A stretch of DNA of 64,000 nt from the NCBI GenBank assembly GCA_947644305.1, contig CANRYS010000009.1, forward strand, positions 24,873 to 88,872, read 5' to 3'. The DNA is from an uncultured Roseburia sp. Lineage in GTDB: Bacteria; Bacillota; Clostridia; Lachnospirales; Lachnospiraceae. Below the pieces are notes generated by a model. The model searched no databases. It was not told the DNA's origin and was given only the letters and a program-made list of their open reading frames with translations. This document shows positions 8,204-17,668 of the stretch, piece by piece (position 1 is the first letter of the stretch; every line of letters begins with the position of its first letter). The position numbers and the translations under genes are program-made.

Positions 8204-10198
8204 TTATTCATTTATAATTTTCCGACTGCAGCGGTATGTGATCGTAAAATAAATGGCATATACCGCAAGAAGCACCGCTGACGTAGCTACGATGGAAAAC
8301 AGCATTCCTGTTGTACCAAATGACTCCATAATATACATGCTCACCTGAATGCCAAAGATGGAATGTATGATGGCAAGGAGAAGTGGTGTGCTGAAAAAGA
8401 TCAGGTTCTGCCGGAACAGAGAGCGATGTATCATCCCTTCATCTACTCCGATCCTTCGCAAAGTCCGATATTTTTCCCGACTGTCCGCTGCCTGAGACAG
8501 CTCCTTGAGCGAGAGCAGGGCAAAACTGGAAAGTACGAAGATAATGCCCAGATATAGGCCCAGAAAAACGATCAGAGCGGTAAGCCCGATGCTCCTCTGA
8601 TGTATCTCCGTTTTGGTGGACACATAGATCCCTGTCTTTTCCCCAAACTCTTTATTGTTTAGAAGCCGATCCATCTCCTCCACACTTTTTTTATTTGTAT
8701 CATAATTGGCAATGTAATATATATGATCTGGATGAAGGTTTTCATCCGTCGGAATATCATCAGGAACAACGGTAAAACCTAGCTCAGAACGACTTGATGA
8801 CATTTGCAGAAAACCATCCTGACAATTTTTATATTTTGGATGATACTCCTTTCCTCCAAGCCGGATCACATGGCCTTTTTGCAGATATTGTTCATTATAC
8901 ATTCTTAATGTGTAATCATAATTTGAAACGACCATATATTCATCCGATGCTAATGTGTACTGCTTTAATCCATAAATCTCCGCCACTTTATTGTAATCAC
9001 TTAGTTTTATCACACCAGAATTGGCAAAGATATTTTCACCGTCAACAATACCTGTTTCCTCTTTTTCATCCCATCTATAATAAGCAAAACCTGTGAGTTC
9101 TACCACATCTTCAAACAAATCCGTATCCATTCCCTGGTTCTGCAGTTTTTCAGTAATGGTCTGCTTTTCACTGTCATAAGGGAGGCCCTGGTCATACGTA
9201 TACATAAGATTTGCGTCCGCCGGCACAAGGGTTTTGAGATTATCATTTATGGATTTATTAATCGAAAAACTCGTGGAAAATATACATATGGCTATAAACA
9301 ACAAAAGGCAGATGATGCTCCCCGCAAAAACGTTTGTATTTACCCGGCTACTGATCTCCTTTGTCGTAAAGGCATTGATCCCCTTCAAGTAGTTTTTCTT
9401 TCTGATTTTTGACAAAAATATTAATAAGCCGGACAGCGACCAGAAGATCAAAAAGGTAGCTATGATTCCTTTTACAATCTGAAGTAATACCTGACTCTGC
9501 TCCGTAAGATTCTCGGCATTTCCCGTCACCATCCAATAAGCATGACCGAGCACCACTGCTGCCACCACAAATACCACCAGACAGATCCATGGATTCTTCG
9601 CAATATTTTTTTCTGACTTCTTCTCCGCATTTAAAAGATTTATCAGCCGCGATTTGCCCACTACGAATAGATCCAACAAAAGGACCAAGGCATACATAAT
9701 GAGAAAATAAATAACGGTCTTCCCAAGAGCTTCCCCTGACACATCAAAGGTAAACTGTGACATATCCGCCTCAAAGAGTTTTGCTACCAGCAAACTCATT
9801 CCCTGAGACAAAATGATCCCCACTCCCATTCCTATCAGCAGGGAAAATACTCCGATAATCACAGTCTCTGCCATAAGGACTCCTGCTATTTTTTTCTTTC
9901 CCATGCCAAGGAGCATATAGATTCCAAACTCCTTCTTCCTCCGTTTCATAAGATAGCTGCTGGCATACACGATAAGAAATGCCAGTACCACCGACACGAT
10001 CACACTTGCCACCGAAAGAGTGCTTTTCATCAGATCGAGGATATCATATTCTTTTGTAAATATTTTTGTCACTACCGTCTGGTCTGAGATGGCATTGAAT
10101 ATATAAAACACGGAAATACCAATGATAAGTGTCACGAAATATACAGCATAATCCGACATGCTTTTTTTCATATTCCGAAAAGCAAGTTTAAAAATCAT
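8204..10198 (-). CDS. FtsX-like ABC transporter permease (BceB type)
   Basis: A 664-residue membrane protein with the BceB/VraG layout: one N-terminal helix, a bundle of helices to about residue 310, a large extracellular domain (about 315-515) and three C-terminal helices. It starts MIFKLAFRNMKKSMSDYAVY. Such permeases pair with a BceA ATPase to confer peptide-antibiotic resistance and sensing. The start lies inside the end of the ATPase gene, with a weak GGTGGTGATC site. Confidence 0.88.
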   Translation of the reverse strand: MIFKLAFRNMKKSMSDYAVYFVTLIIGISVFYIFNAISDQTVVTKIFTKEYDILDLMKSTLSVASVIVSVVLAFLIVYASSYLMKRRKKEFGIYMLLGMGKKKIAGVLMAETVIIGVFSLLIGMGVGIILSQGMSLLVAKLFEADMSQFTFDVSGEALGKTVIYFLIMYALVLLLDLFVVGKSRLINLLNAEKKSEKNIAKNPWICLVVFVVAAVVLGHAYWMVTGNAENLTEQSQVLLQIVKGIIATFLIFWSLSGLLIFLSKIRKKNYLKGINAFTTKEISSRVNTNVFAGSIICLLLFIAICIFSTSFSINKSINDNLKTLVPADANLMYTYDQGLPYDSEKQTITEKLQNQGMDTDLFEDVVELTGFAYYRWDEKEETGIVDGENIFANSGVIKLSDYNKVAEIYGLKQYTLASDEYMVVSNYDYTLRMYNEQYLQKGHVIRLGGKEYHPKYKNCQDGFLQMSSSRSELGFTVVPDDIPTDENLHPDHIYYIANYDTNKKSVEEMDRLLNNKEFGEKTGIYVSTKTEIHQRSIGLTALIVFLGLYLGIIFVLSSFALLSLKELSQAADSREKYRTLRRIGVDEGMIHRSLFRQNLIFFSTPLLLAIIHSIFGIQVSMYIMESFGTTGMLFSIVATSAVLLAVYAIYFTITYRCSRKIINE

Positions 10199-10952
10199 TG
10201 AGATCACCACCCATCAGCGTAACAACGTCCATTATCTTATCAAAAAATTCTTTTCTCGTATCCGATCCCTTTCTCACCTCATTAAAGATCTTCCCATCCT
10301 TCAAAAAGATGACTCGTGTGGCAAAGCTCGCAGCAAATGCATCGTGTGTCACCATAAGAATGGTGGCATCGTAATTTTGGTTCATCCCCTCCATGCTCTC
10401 CAAAAGGCTCTTGGCTGATCTGGAATCCAAGGCCCCTGTAGGCTCATCCGCTAGCACCATCGCCGGGTCTGTGATCAGAGCACGCGCCGCCGCCACCCTC
10501 TGCTTCTGTCCTCCACTCATCTGATAGGGATACTTTTTCATCACATCACTGATGCCAAGGATCTCCGAAATATCATCAATCTTAGCGTCGATCTTCAAAG
10601 GCGCCATATTTTGGATAGACAGTGGCAGCGCAATGTTTTCATATGCCGTCAGCGTATTTAAAAGATTAAATTCTTGAAAGATAAATCCAAGTTTTTCCCG
10701 ACGAAAACGGTTCAAGGCATTTCCTTTTATCCCGGTGATGTCCTTTCCTTCTACATAAATCCTGCCGCTGGTCACTTTATCAATCGTGGAGATGCAGTTC
10801 AGCAGAGTGGTCTTTCCTGAACCGCTGGCTCCCATGATGCCTACAAATTCTCCCGTCTCCACCTCGAAGGAGATCTGATCTACCGCCTTGGTGAGATTGG
10901 AAGTATTTCCATAATATTTTTCTACGTTTTCAAGTTTTAATATTGTGCTCAT
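10188..10952 (-). CDS. ABC transporter ATPase (BceA type)
   Basis: A 254-residue ATPase with Walker A GASGSGKTT, Q-loop FQEFNLLN, signature SGGQKQRVAAARAL, Walker B LADEPTGALD and switch His in MVTHD. It belongs to the MacB/LolD/BceA class that energises FtsX-like permeases. The start at 10952 follows AAAGGAG; a longer frame to 11000 is unconserved. No two-component system adjoins it; a BceRS-like pair lies 24 kb away. Confidence 0.9.
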   Translation of the reverse strand: MSTILKLENVEKYYGNTSNLTKAVDQISFEVETGEFVGIMGASGSGKTTLLNCISTIDKVTSGRIYVEGKDITGIKGNALNRFRREKLGFIFQEFNLLNTLTAYENIALPLSIQNMAPLKIDAKIDDISEILGISDVMKKYPYQMSGGQKQRVAAARALITDPAMVLADEPTGALDSRSAKSLLESMEGMNQNYDATILMVTHDAFAASFATRVIFLKDGKIFNEVRKGSDTRKEFFDKIMDVVTLMGGDLNDF

Positions 10953-10968
10953 TGTGTATCGCTCCTTT

Positions 10969-11134
10969 CTAGTACAACGGAAATTAAGTTTTTGATACAT
11001 TCACGCAGGATAATTGTTTCAGATGCAAGGAAGAAAATCGACGGTGTAGCGTGTGGCTACAGCTAGATTTTCTGACGAAGCAGCTGGACAATTAGGCAAG
11101 TGAATGTGTCAATTATTTAATATTCGTTGTACTA
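10969..11134. repeat. 166-bp imperfect palindromic element
   Basis: The ends CTAGTACAACG (10969-10979) and CGTTGTACTAG (11124-11134) are exact inverted repeats. Most of the interior also pairs: TACATTCAC against GTGAATGTG, ATAATTGT against ACAATTA, AGAAAATC against GATTTTCT, and TGTAGC against GCTACA at the centre. It lies just upstream of the ABC ATPase start codon. It looks like a mobile miniature element or interspersed repeat; no coding content was seen. Confidence 0.7.
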
Positions 11135-11178
11135 GTCAGAGCATATCGCAAATGAGGGGATTTATCCATCGAATTTTC

Positions 11179-11313
11179 TTACAGAGGCTTACGAAATTGT
11201 AAGATTCTAAAGTTTAGGGTATCTTTCCGAATGTCTACAAAAGCCTGTAAATAGAGGGGTTCTGAGAGATTATGCTTCTCAATCTCATCCCGTATACGCT
11301 TGTCATCCACATG
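11179..11313 (-). pseudogene. C-terminal remnant of an unrecognised protein
   Basis: An open reading frame of about 44 codons without its own start reads HVDDKRIRDEIEKHNLSEPL and continues to a TAA at 11179. It touches the end of the integrase fragment in another frame, which suggests a deletion junction near 11311. I cannot name the parent gene. Confidence 0.35.
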
Positions 11314-11824
11314 ATTTTATACTTTCGGCATAATTCCTGCGGATATAGTCTTCTGAAACAGCATGATTGAACATAGACGATAAAACTTTATGGATCAGTG
11401 TAATGCTTGCATTCCCTACGCCATCCTCCTGCATTTCCTGATAACAGTCCAGAATATGCGTCTTTCGTACTACCTGTATGGGTATTCCGGCAAACTTCCG
11501 TTTACGCATGTTCTTATTCAACATTTTTGTATAATTCTCAATGGTATGGACACTGATTTTCCCACGCTTTTGTTTCATCTTGACATAGAAATCAAACAAT
11601 TCATTGACCGTCATGCTGCCATACGAGGTAGCAATCATATCGAATCTGTCCCGCTCAATCAAGGTTGAGCAATTTCTTTTTGAAATGTTGGATTTTCCAA
11701 ATGCCCATGCCCCTTTCCTAATCTGGATTAAGCATAGCAGGAAAGCAGGAGATGAACCTTTGACTGATATGGTACTTTTTACTGGATTACTACCATGACA
11801 TGGTATTATTTGACGGCTGCACAA
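11303..11824 (-). pseudogene. Tyrosine recombinase N-terminal fragment
   Basis: The segment from about 11303 to 11620 encodes an integrase core-binding (SAM-like) domain: MTVNELFDFYVKMKQKRGK, HTIENYTKML and ASITLIHKVLSSMFNHAVSE. It resembles Tn916-type integrases. The catalytic domain with R-H-R-Y is absent, because the frame stops at 11303. Residues before MTVNELF look non-native. This is a broken integrase, a trace of a lost mobile element. Confidence 0.7.
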
Positions 11825-11887
11825 TCCGACAGACAGAACGAATAAAGAAAAATTTTTACACCAAAATCATGATTTTATAAAGAAACG

Positions 11888-11940
11888 TGGTGTAGGAAGG
11901 ATACACCAAAATGGCAAAATGATGTAGAGATCCTACACCA
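11888..11940. repeat. Short inverted repeat at the end of the AlbA_2 pseudogene
   Basis: TGGTGTAGGA (11888-11897) and TCCTACACCA (11931-11940) are exact inverted repeats, with a further TACACC copy between them. No T-run follows, so it is not an obvious terminator. It could be a trace of a recombination junction. Confidence 0.4.
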
Positions 11941-12787
11941 TTTTGTAAATATCATGTAAGATAGGGGGATTTTTCTCAAAAAATATAGGTTCAGTCAAAT
12001 GTTCATTTTGACCCTTTGTAATTTTTATTTCTGGCACATTGGCACTTTGAAGTGCATTATATTTAAGCATAATATCCCCACCATGGACAATATATTCTGT
12101 TTCATCCGCACCAAGCGTTTTACAGGCATCACATATTTTTTGAATGCCACGCCCCCAACATTCAATGTAACCAGCCCGATAAAAAACTCTCGCAATATCA
12201 GGATAAAAAGGCTTTGAAGAATGGGAATGCATCAATGTTTCTGCAGTCCAGCCAAAGGGTAGCATACTGCTGTTGCTGATATACATCACATCTTCTTCAA
12301 TTCGAATCTGTATAGGGATATTATCTGCCCAATTAGAATGAATCAGTGCATTAAACACAGCTTCCCTCACTGCCTCCCGTGCAAATGGTATGTCTCCACT
12401 CTTGTTTCCTTGTGGTAGGATATCGCTGCTTTCGATAAATTAAATCAATCACCCTGTCTGCAATAATAAGCAGAGAACCTCTTACTTTATCCTGATACAA
12501 TAAGTCACTACCTTCAAACTTGCCGATTTTCACATAACATCCGCTAATAACTTTTTCTGCCTTACGGTAAAAACACAATGCACCCGCACGTTTTAGCTTT
12601 CCATCTTCTATTAAATCTAATTTTTCGAGGAGTTCTGTATTTGAAATTTCCAAATCTTTATCTCTCCAACATATATCTTTCCCCCCTGTGCGTTTGCAAA
12701 TCCGCAAATCCACTTAAGAAACTCGTCATGCCAAGGTTCCTTCCATTCTATCGTTTGACGTTCTGGTATATATACCTGACTTCCCTT
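11933..12787 (-). pseudogene. Decayed AlbA_2/Schlafen-type ATP-binding regulator
   Basis: Three pieces in different frames belong to one family. At 12670-12787 lies RQTIEWKEPWHDEFLKWICG, typical of the AlbA_2 N-terminus. At 12420-12660 lies LLEKLDLIEDGKLKRAGALC. At 11933-12425 lies SSDILPQGNKSGDIPFAREA followed by a GHKL-like ATPase part (EAVFNALIHSNWAD). Part of the N-terminal domain is deleted, no start codon remains, and a frameshift lies near 12415. The C-terminal winged helix is missing. Confidence 0.75.
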
Positions 12788-12804
12788 TTAATTAATATGC
12801 CTTG

Positions 12805-15198
12805 TCAAAAAATACTTCTGATTGCTTGATATAATAATTGCTCTTCATATTGATCCAAATCATCTGTCATTCTTTGTAAATTATCCCTGACAAACTTTTT
12901 TGTCTCATCGGCTCCATATCTAACAAGATTTTCATTTCTTTCCTCAATCCTTCTAATAGCATCTACCGGATATCCATATTCTATTAACTGCTCTCCAAAA
13001 TAACTTTTCACTCCTGTTTCATAAAATCTTATTACTTTTGAAAGTGAAAAATTTTCTAATACCATATTTTTCATAGAACATGCGTGAACAAAAATACTTT
13101 CAAATAGTGCTAACATTTTTGGAATTTTGTGTTCCAGTATTTCCTTTTGTGTTTTAAATGCCGCCATATATGCATTATCGACTGTTTGAACATTACCATA
13201 TTTATCCGGGATTTTAGTTCTCTTCAATTCATACTTTAATATTCCTACAAATCCTTCTCCACAATAACTTCTACTAATAGCTTTATATCTTTTCATTATT
13301 GGTTCTTCTATTAATTTCGCGTTAAAAAAAATATCTAGGATGGCGTTTATCGCTTGATATTTTGTGAATTGAAGCAATATATCCGCATACTTTGTTTTCT
13401 TATAAAATTTATTAAATAATTCTTTATCATTCAACAGATAACGCAACAAAGTTTCTTGATTTTCTTTTTTTATCAATCTATTTTTCTGAAACACATTCTC
13501 TGGCAATAGATATTCTTTTTGCTTTTCTATACGAGTTTCTTTTATCTCTTTATTAGCACTTAAAAGGTCATCCATATTTGCATTATCTATATCAATAGCA
13601 TCTAACTTTTTCTCACTATATGTAATGAAATCCAACATCAAATTTTCATTATCTTCAAGTTCTTTTAACTCTTTGTCTACCAAAAAATATCTTCCTATAA
13701 AATTATGATAATATCTTCCTGCTCGTCCTATAATATTTTTTAAATCAAAAGTTGTGAGTGGAACACTTCCCTTTGTATGATTCAATACTACCATATTCTT
13801 TGCATCCGTATTAACCCCTTCCACAATTGTTGAGGTACAAAATAGCAAATCAAATACACCCCGATTAAACAAATCTAATACTTCTTTTTGAATATACTTT
13901 GGCAATTTCCCATGATGCATTCCAAAGCCCTTTTCCAAAACGCTAACAAAACTCCACTCGTTAATTATATTGTAAATATTATAATTTCGCTTTAGATGCC
14001 TTAAAAACATCTCAAACTTCTCATCAATTATGACTTTTCCCTGATGATTATTGGATAATTCTTTTGCATACTCATTTGCTTTTCCCGGAGTTGTACAATA
14101 TAATAAAGTGGCACCATATTTCTTATCTGCTATGTATTTAACAATATCACAAATTCTATCATTCTTTTTTGTGCTTATAGTCTTTGGCTGAGGATTATCC
14201 AAATATTCCATTCCTAAATAATTCTCGTTTATTTTTGTTCCATATGCCTCAACTTGAATGCGCTTTGTAGGTTCAAATTCTATTTCAACCACCGAGATAT
14301 TGTTATTCTTAATGTATGCTTGCATACCGTAACCAAATTGCTTTTTCTTTAAATTGGGTCCTGCCAAATAATAATCTTCTACTTGTCTTGAAAGCAAATA
14401 TAAACAAATACGGAAAGTCTTGGCCCTTGCCTCATCTAAGAAAGATACACTGCCTTTAAACGTATTTTTCTTATCCTCATCCTCCTGCTCATCCAATTCA
14501 TCAACACACAAATCTTCATCAATTTTATACATTTCATCATAAAAGAAAAAATCAATTTTTATGTCTGCATAATTTGCAATCAATTGCATTGCTCTTTCAG
14601 GAGTAAAAACAAAGATATTTCGTCCTTTTACATCTATCTCACTATCTATTGATTTTATTACATGATATCCCATTTCACATTCACAATTCATTTCCTCCAT
14701 ATTTAAAGCATTTTCTCTAAGCAAAGCCACTGTTGGAAACACTAACAAAACATTTCTGTATTTTTTATGGTTAAGAAATAATATTTCACGCATGATAAAT
14801 GTTTTTCCATAAGATGTAGGGGCACTAACTAACATCCTCCTTTTCTCTAATGACTGGAAATGGTCTATAACATCCTTCTGTGATTTATCCAAAAAATTAT
14901 TAGGTCTAACTTTCGATCGATATTGTTGTAAAATTGCGGCATCACTTAACAAACTTATACTTGATGCTGTTATATTAACGGAATTTCCTTTTCTATAAAA
15001 TCCATTCTGAACATTATATCCAAATACTCTCATTTTCTGCGATGCGATATATAGAAGTTCTCTAATAACAGGGTCGTCTTTCTGTTTCTCATCATCTGAT
15101 ATTATACATACCAAATCTCTCAATTCCATTTTACTTTTATCATCGTTATCATTATAATTATTTATTGCCCTTGATAACAAATTAATGTAATCCTTCAT
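12805..15198 (-). CDS. hamB: SF2 helicase, HamB-like (Hachiman defence)
   Basis: A 797-residue superfamily 2 helicase. Motifs in order: Walker A APTSYGKT (about residue 126-133), a DEAD-box variant FFYDEMYKIDED, ATLLYCTTPGKANEYA, motif V FCTSTIVEGVNTDAKN and motif VI IGRAGRYYH. The EGVN and GRAGR forms resemble Ski2-like helicases, the class of HamB. It follows the DUF1837 gene with a 17-base overlap, the two-gene order of Hachiman. The start at 15198 is fixed by GGAGGTTTCT. The region is clearly more AT-rich than its flanks, suggesting transfer. Confidence 0.8.
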   Translation of the reverse strand: MKDYINLLSRAINNYNDNDDKSKMELRDLVCIISDDEKQKDDPVIRELLYIASQKMRVFGYNVQNGFYRKGNSVNITASSISLLSDAAILQQYRSKVRPNNFLDKSQKDVIDHFQSLEKRRMLVSAPTSYGKTFIMREILFLNHKKYRNVLLVFPTVALLRENALNMEEMNCECEMGYHVIKSIDSEIDVKGRNIFVFTPERAMQLIANYADIKIDFFFYDEMYKIDEDLCVDELDEQEDEDKKNTFKGSVSFLDEARAKTFRICLYLLSRQVEDYYLAGPNLKKKQFGYGMQAYIKNNNISVVEIEFEPTKRIQVEAYGTKINENYLGMEYLDNPQPKTISTKKNDRICDIVKYIADKKYGATLLYCTTPGKANEYAKELSNNHQGKVIIDEKFEMFLRHLKRNYNIYNIINEWSFVSVLEKGFGMHHGKLPKYIQKEVLDLFNRGVFDLLFCTSTIVEGVNTDAKNMVVLNHTKGSVPLTTFDLKNIIGRAGRYYHNFIGRYFLVDKELKELEDNENLMLDFITYSEKKLDAIDIDNANMDDLLSANKEIKETRIEKQKEYLLPENVFQKNRLIKKENQETLLRYLLNDKELFNKFYKKTKYADILLQFTKYQAINAILDIFFNAKLIEEPIMKRYKAISRSYCGEGFVGILKYELKRTKIPDKYGNVQTVDNAYMAAFKTQKEILEHKIPKMLALFESIFVHACSMKNMVLENFSLSKVIRFYETGVKSYFGEQLIEYGYPVDAIRRIEERNENLVRYGADETKKFVRDNLQRMTDDLDQYEEQLLYQAIRSIF

Positions 15199-16138
15199 AG
15201 AAACCTCCATTACCCCTTAACCCCATTAAGTTTTCAATAGGGAATACAAAAAACAATAAATTGGGCTGAAATCCACTGAAAACATATTTATGCGAATCAA
15301 AATATTTTTCTATTCTTTCTATCTCTCTATTTATTTGGTCCTCTACATCTGATACACTCTGATAAATACTGTCTTTTCCATATGCTAACAAGCAAGGGAT
15401 ATTAATAGAAATATTTTTCTGTAACAAAAAATCAACGAATGCTTTTGCTCTATTTTGTTCATTTTGTTCAATTGTAATCATATTTAATTGATTTATTATA
15501 TCGGTTAATTGTATCCCCTCATCCGATAAACCTACTTGTTTTTCTGCTATAAAAAATATTTGCTTACTTAAATACTCTGTATCAAACTTTGATGTCAAAT
15601 CCTGATTTATGCCAGATTTACAGTAAGTTTCATCGCCCAATTTAGCCTGACCAAGCCATAATGTTATCCGCCCATTTTTATTGGTAAAATAGGTCAAATC
15701 ATACCCTTTAATCTCATTATTATCATTTTGTCTGAGTATCGCCCTAACTGCTAACTTATAGGCATCGGGCAAAAGACTTTGTATTAGCAAATCAAACAAC
15801 ACTTCACTCGGCAATCCATCTTGAGTAGGCATTCTTTTAGGAAGGCGGTTCTTATATGCATATTTTATAGCATTTTCAAGATTAAAAAACAGACCGCTCT
15901 TATACTTTTTAACAACCTCTTCTTCCCCATAACAGTAAAACACAAGATTTTTTCTCATCAATTCACCAAGTGTTTTATAACAATCATGGGAACAGGCACT
16001 ACATTTCCCCTTACAATTATGGCTTAATGGAACTATAGTCTTTTTATCATCATGTAACGGATAAACAGCTATTTCTGTGTCAAACATATCTTCAATTTGA
16101 TTTTTGTATATATCTTTATACTCTTTATAAATTGCCAT
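15182..16138 (-). CDS. hamA: DUF1837 protein, HamA-like effector nuclease (Hachiman defence)
   Basis: A 318-residue protein. Residues 105-170 (PSEVLFDLL, then GYDLTYF and LWLGQAKLGD) resemble the HamA core, a PD-(D/E)xK-type nuclease: D147 and then Q164-x-K166, where most members have ExK. A Cys/His cluster at 40-69 (C42, C46, C49, C53) may bind zinc and is not something I associate with HamA. In Hachiman, HamB releases HamA as a non-specific DNase during phage infection. AAAGGTGAAATA precedes the ATG. Confidence 0.75.
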   Translation of the reverse strand: MAIYKEYKDIYKNQIEDMFDTEIAVYPLHDDKKTIVPLSHNCKGKCSACSHDCYKTLGELMRKNLVFYCYGEEEVVKKYKSGLFFNLENAIKYAYKNRLPKRMPTQDGLPSEVLFDLLIQSLLPDAYKLAVRAILRQNDNNEIKGYDLTYFTNKNGRITLWLGQAKLGDETYCKSGINQDLTSKFDTEYLSKQIFFIAEKQVGLSDEGIQLTDIINQLNMITIEQNEQNRAKAFVDFLLQKNISINIPCLLAYGKDSIYQSVSDVEDQINREIERIEKYFDSHKYVFSGFQPNLLFFVFPIENLMGLRGNGGFYEGLH

Positions 16139-16176
16139 TATTTCACCTTTTACTATTTTCTATGGTATCAAAAGCA

Positions 16177-16391
16177 CTAATCAATCAACCGATTTTCTTT
16201 TAATGCCGTATTCCCTTTCTTTGTTACCAGCTCCCAGTTAATCAACGTCACACTTCCCGGTTGAAACCCTGAAGGCATAGAGTGTCGGTGCCTGACTGTA
16301 ATAACCTGTTTGCTGTTTATATCAACCGTCTTATCTATCAAAATCCCACACACTCATTTTGAAATTCATAATCTTTCATACCATTTACCAT
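16177..16391 (-). pseudogene. Remnant of a type III restriction/SF2 helicase gene
   Basis: An intact start (GGAGGCAAGAGAATT then ATG at 16391) leads into MVNGMKDYEFQNECVGF. After a frameshift near 16345 come LIDKTVDINSKQVITV and, past a deletion, NWELVTKKGNTALKENRLID, ending at TAG 16177. These fragments look like the N-terminal part of a Res-type DEAD helicase whose ATP-binding motif has been deleted. The 16400-16489 stretch shows nothing else. Confidence 0.55.
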
Positions 16392-16489
16392 AATTCTCTT
16401 GCCTCCCAAAGTTTAAAATCAAATGTTACCCTACATGCAGAAACGGGGTTTTCATCACACTTATTGTTGTAGCTTGCTCGTTTCGTTTT

Positions 16490-17368
16490 TTATTGCCCAT
16501 ATATATCTTTTTCTTCTTTACCGACTTCTGCAACTTCTTCTATTACATTCGTAACAACAGTATTAAGTTCTGCTGCGTTTTTCGATGTGATTACCGATGT
16601 GCCTGTTCGAGATTCCACCGCTTTTCTCGCTTCGGCAGCCGCCTCTCCGCCTGAACGAGCCACTTCCATATTTTCAGCAAAAGTAGAAGGCTTTTCCTGT
16701 TTCGATATCTCCGTTGAAGTGGATTCTGCAAGCATATTCAAAATCAATTCCATATCCGACATATTGTCGCGGAGATTTTCTTTCTTCAACCCTTTGAGAT
16801 TTTTATACTGTCTCGTACTCATGCCCGACCATGCTTTTGTTATCTCATCAGTAAGAATAGCATACTCCCTGCCCTGCTGGACTCCGTTTTTCTGCCATTC
16901 ATCCGTAAGGGCATTTCTGACACGGATAGAAAGAATCCTTTGATGAATCCACTCATCACTGTATCCTTTTTTTTGGTATGTATCGAGTGCACGGTCGATT
17001 GCCTGTTCCGGGTCAATCGTCTCCTCAATTCGCTCTCTTCCAACTTTAGCAAGCCATAGTTTAAACGGTTCTGCCTTTGGTGAAGGAATTGACTGGATGA
17101 TACGCAAAAGCTGTTCTGTCGTTGTAACATCGGTAATTCTTTTCTTGCCATCTGCTGCGGTCATTTTCAAACCGTGACAATTTGTCACGGTTTCATTTCC
17201 CTCTTCCTTCAAACGCTGTTTCAGTTTTCTCCAATATGCTGCTGGGTCTTTACTTTCCGTAAGCACTGCAACAACATCAACAACAGAAAAATACCATTCC
17301 TCTTTTTCTTCGTCCCAAGCGGTTCTGATTTTTTGGTCTTCAAAAAGCTGTATGTTATCTTTCCCCAT
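16490..17368 (-). CDS. Bro-N domain protein (DinD/antirepressor-like)
   Basis: A 292-residue protein. The N-terminal Bro-N fold reads IRTAWDEEKEEWYFSVVDVV followed by YWRKLKQRL. The middle part (GYSDEWIHQRILSIRVRNAL, TRQYKNLKGLKKENLRDNMS) resembles DinD-like and phage antirepressor proteins. The C-terminus is a long helix ending in low-complexity Ala/Glu sequence. Such genes are frequent on prophages and islands and are often tied to DNA damage. The function is not known. GGAGG precedes the ATG, and a decayed nuclease tail lies upstream. Confidence 0.7.
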   Translation of the reverse strand: MGKDNIQLFEDQKIRTAWDEEKEEWYFSVVDVVAVLTESKDPAAYWRKLKQRLKEEGNETVTNCHGLKMTAADGKKRITDVTTTEQLLRIIQSIPSPKAEPFKLWLAKVGRERIEETIDPEQAIDRALDTYQKKGYSDEWIHQRILSIRVRNALTDEWQKNGVQQGREYAILTDEITKAWSGMSTRQYKNLKGLKKENLRDNMSDMELILNMLAESTSTEISKQEKPSTFAENMEVARSGGEAAAEARKAVESRTGTSVITSKNAAELNTVVTNVIEEVAEVGKEEKDIYGQ

Positions 17369-17419
17369 TTTCCTGATACCTCCGTACCTCCCATCTTTTT
17401 TCCTTCTAGCACAATTATC

Positions 17420-17640
17420 CTATGTAAAAGGCCTTTCAGCCTTACTCAGACACAAATAGTTAAAATGACATTTGCTGCAATTCTCTTTATCACATTTCCT
17501 TGGTAAATGATTCCTCCATATATTTGTTGCCGCATCTTTTATGTCTGTCGGAATCATCTCCTTACTTTTCGGATTCTTCCTGACTATATTATATACATTT
17601 ATTTTTCGCCTTACAATAGAAAAAACAACAAATTCTTAAT
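17420..17640 (-). pseudogene. Four-cysteine nuclease tail (Cas4/UvrD-associated PD-(D/E)xK type), remnant
   Basis: An open frame without an upstream start reads VRRKINVYNIVRKNPKSKE and then KCDKENCSKCHFNYLCLS before TAG at 17420. The spaced cysteines resemble the iron-sulphur tail of Cas4-like and helicase-fused nucleases. A 45-codon reading from ATG 17557 with AAGGAG is possible, but it would be only this tail. The rest of 17369-17668 shows nothing further. Confidence 0.5.
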
Positions 17641-17668
17641 TTACCTCTGCCCCCATCTCCTCCCTCCA

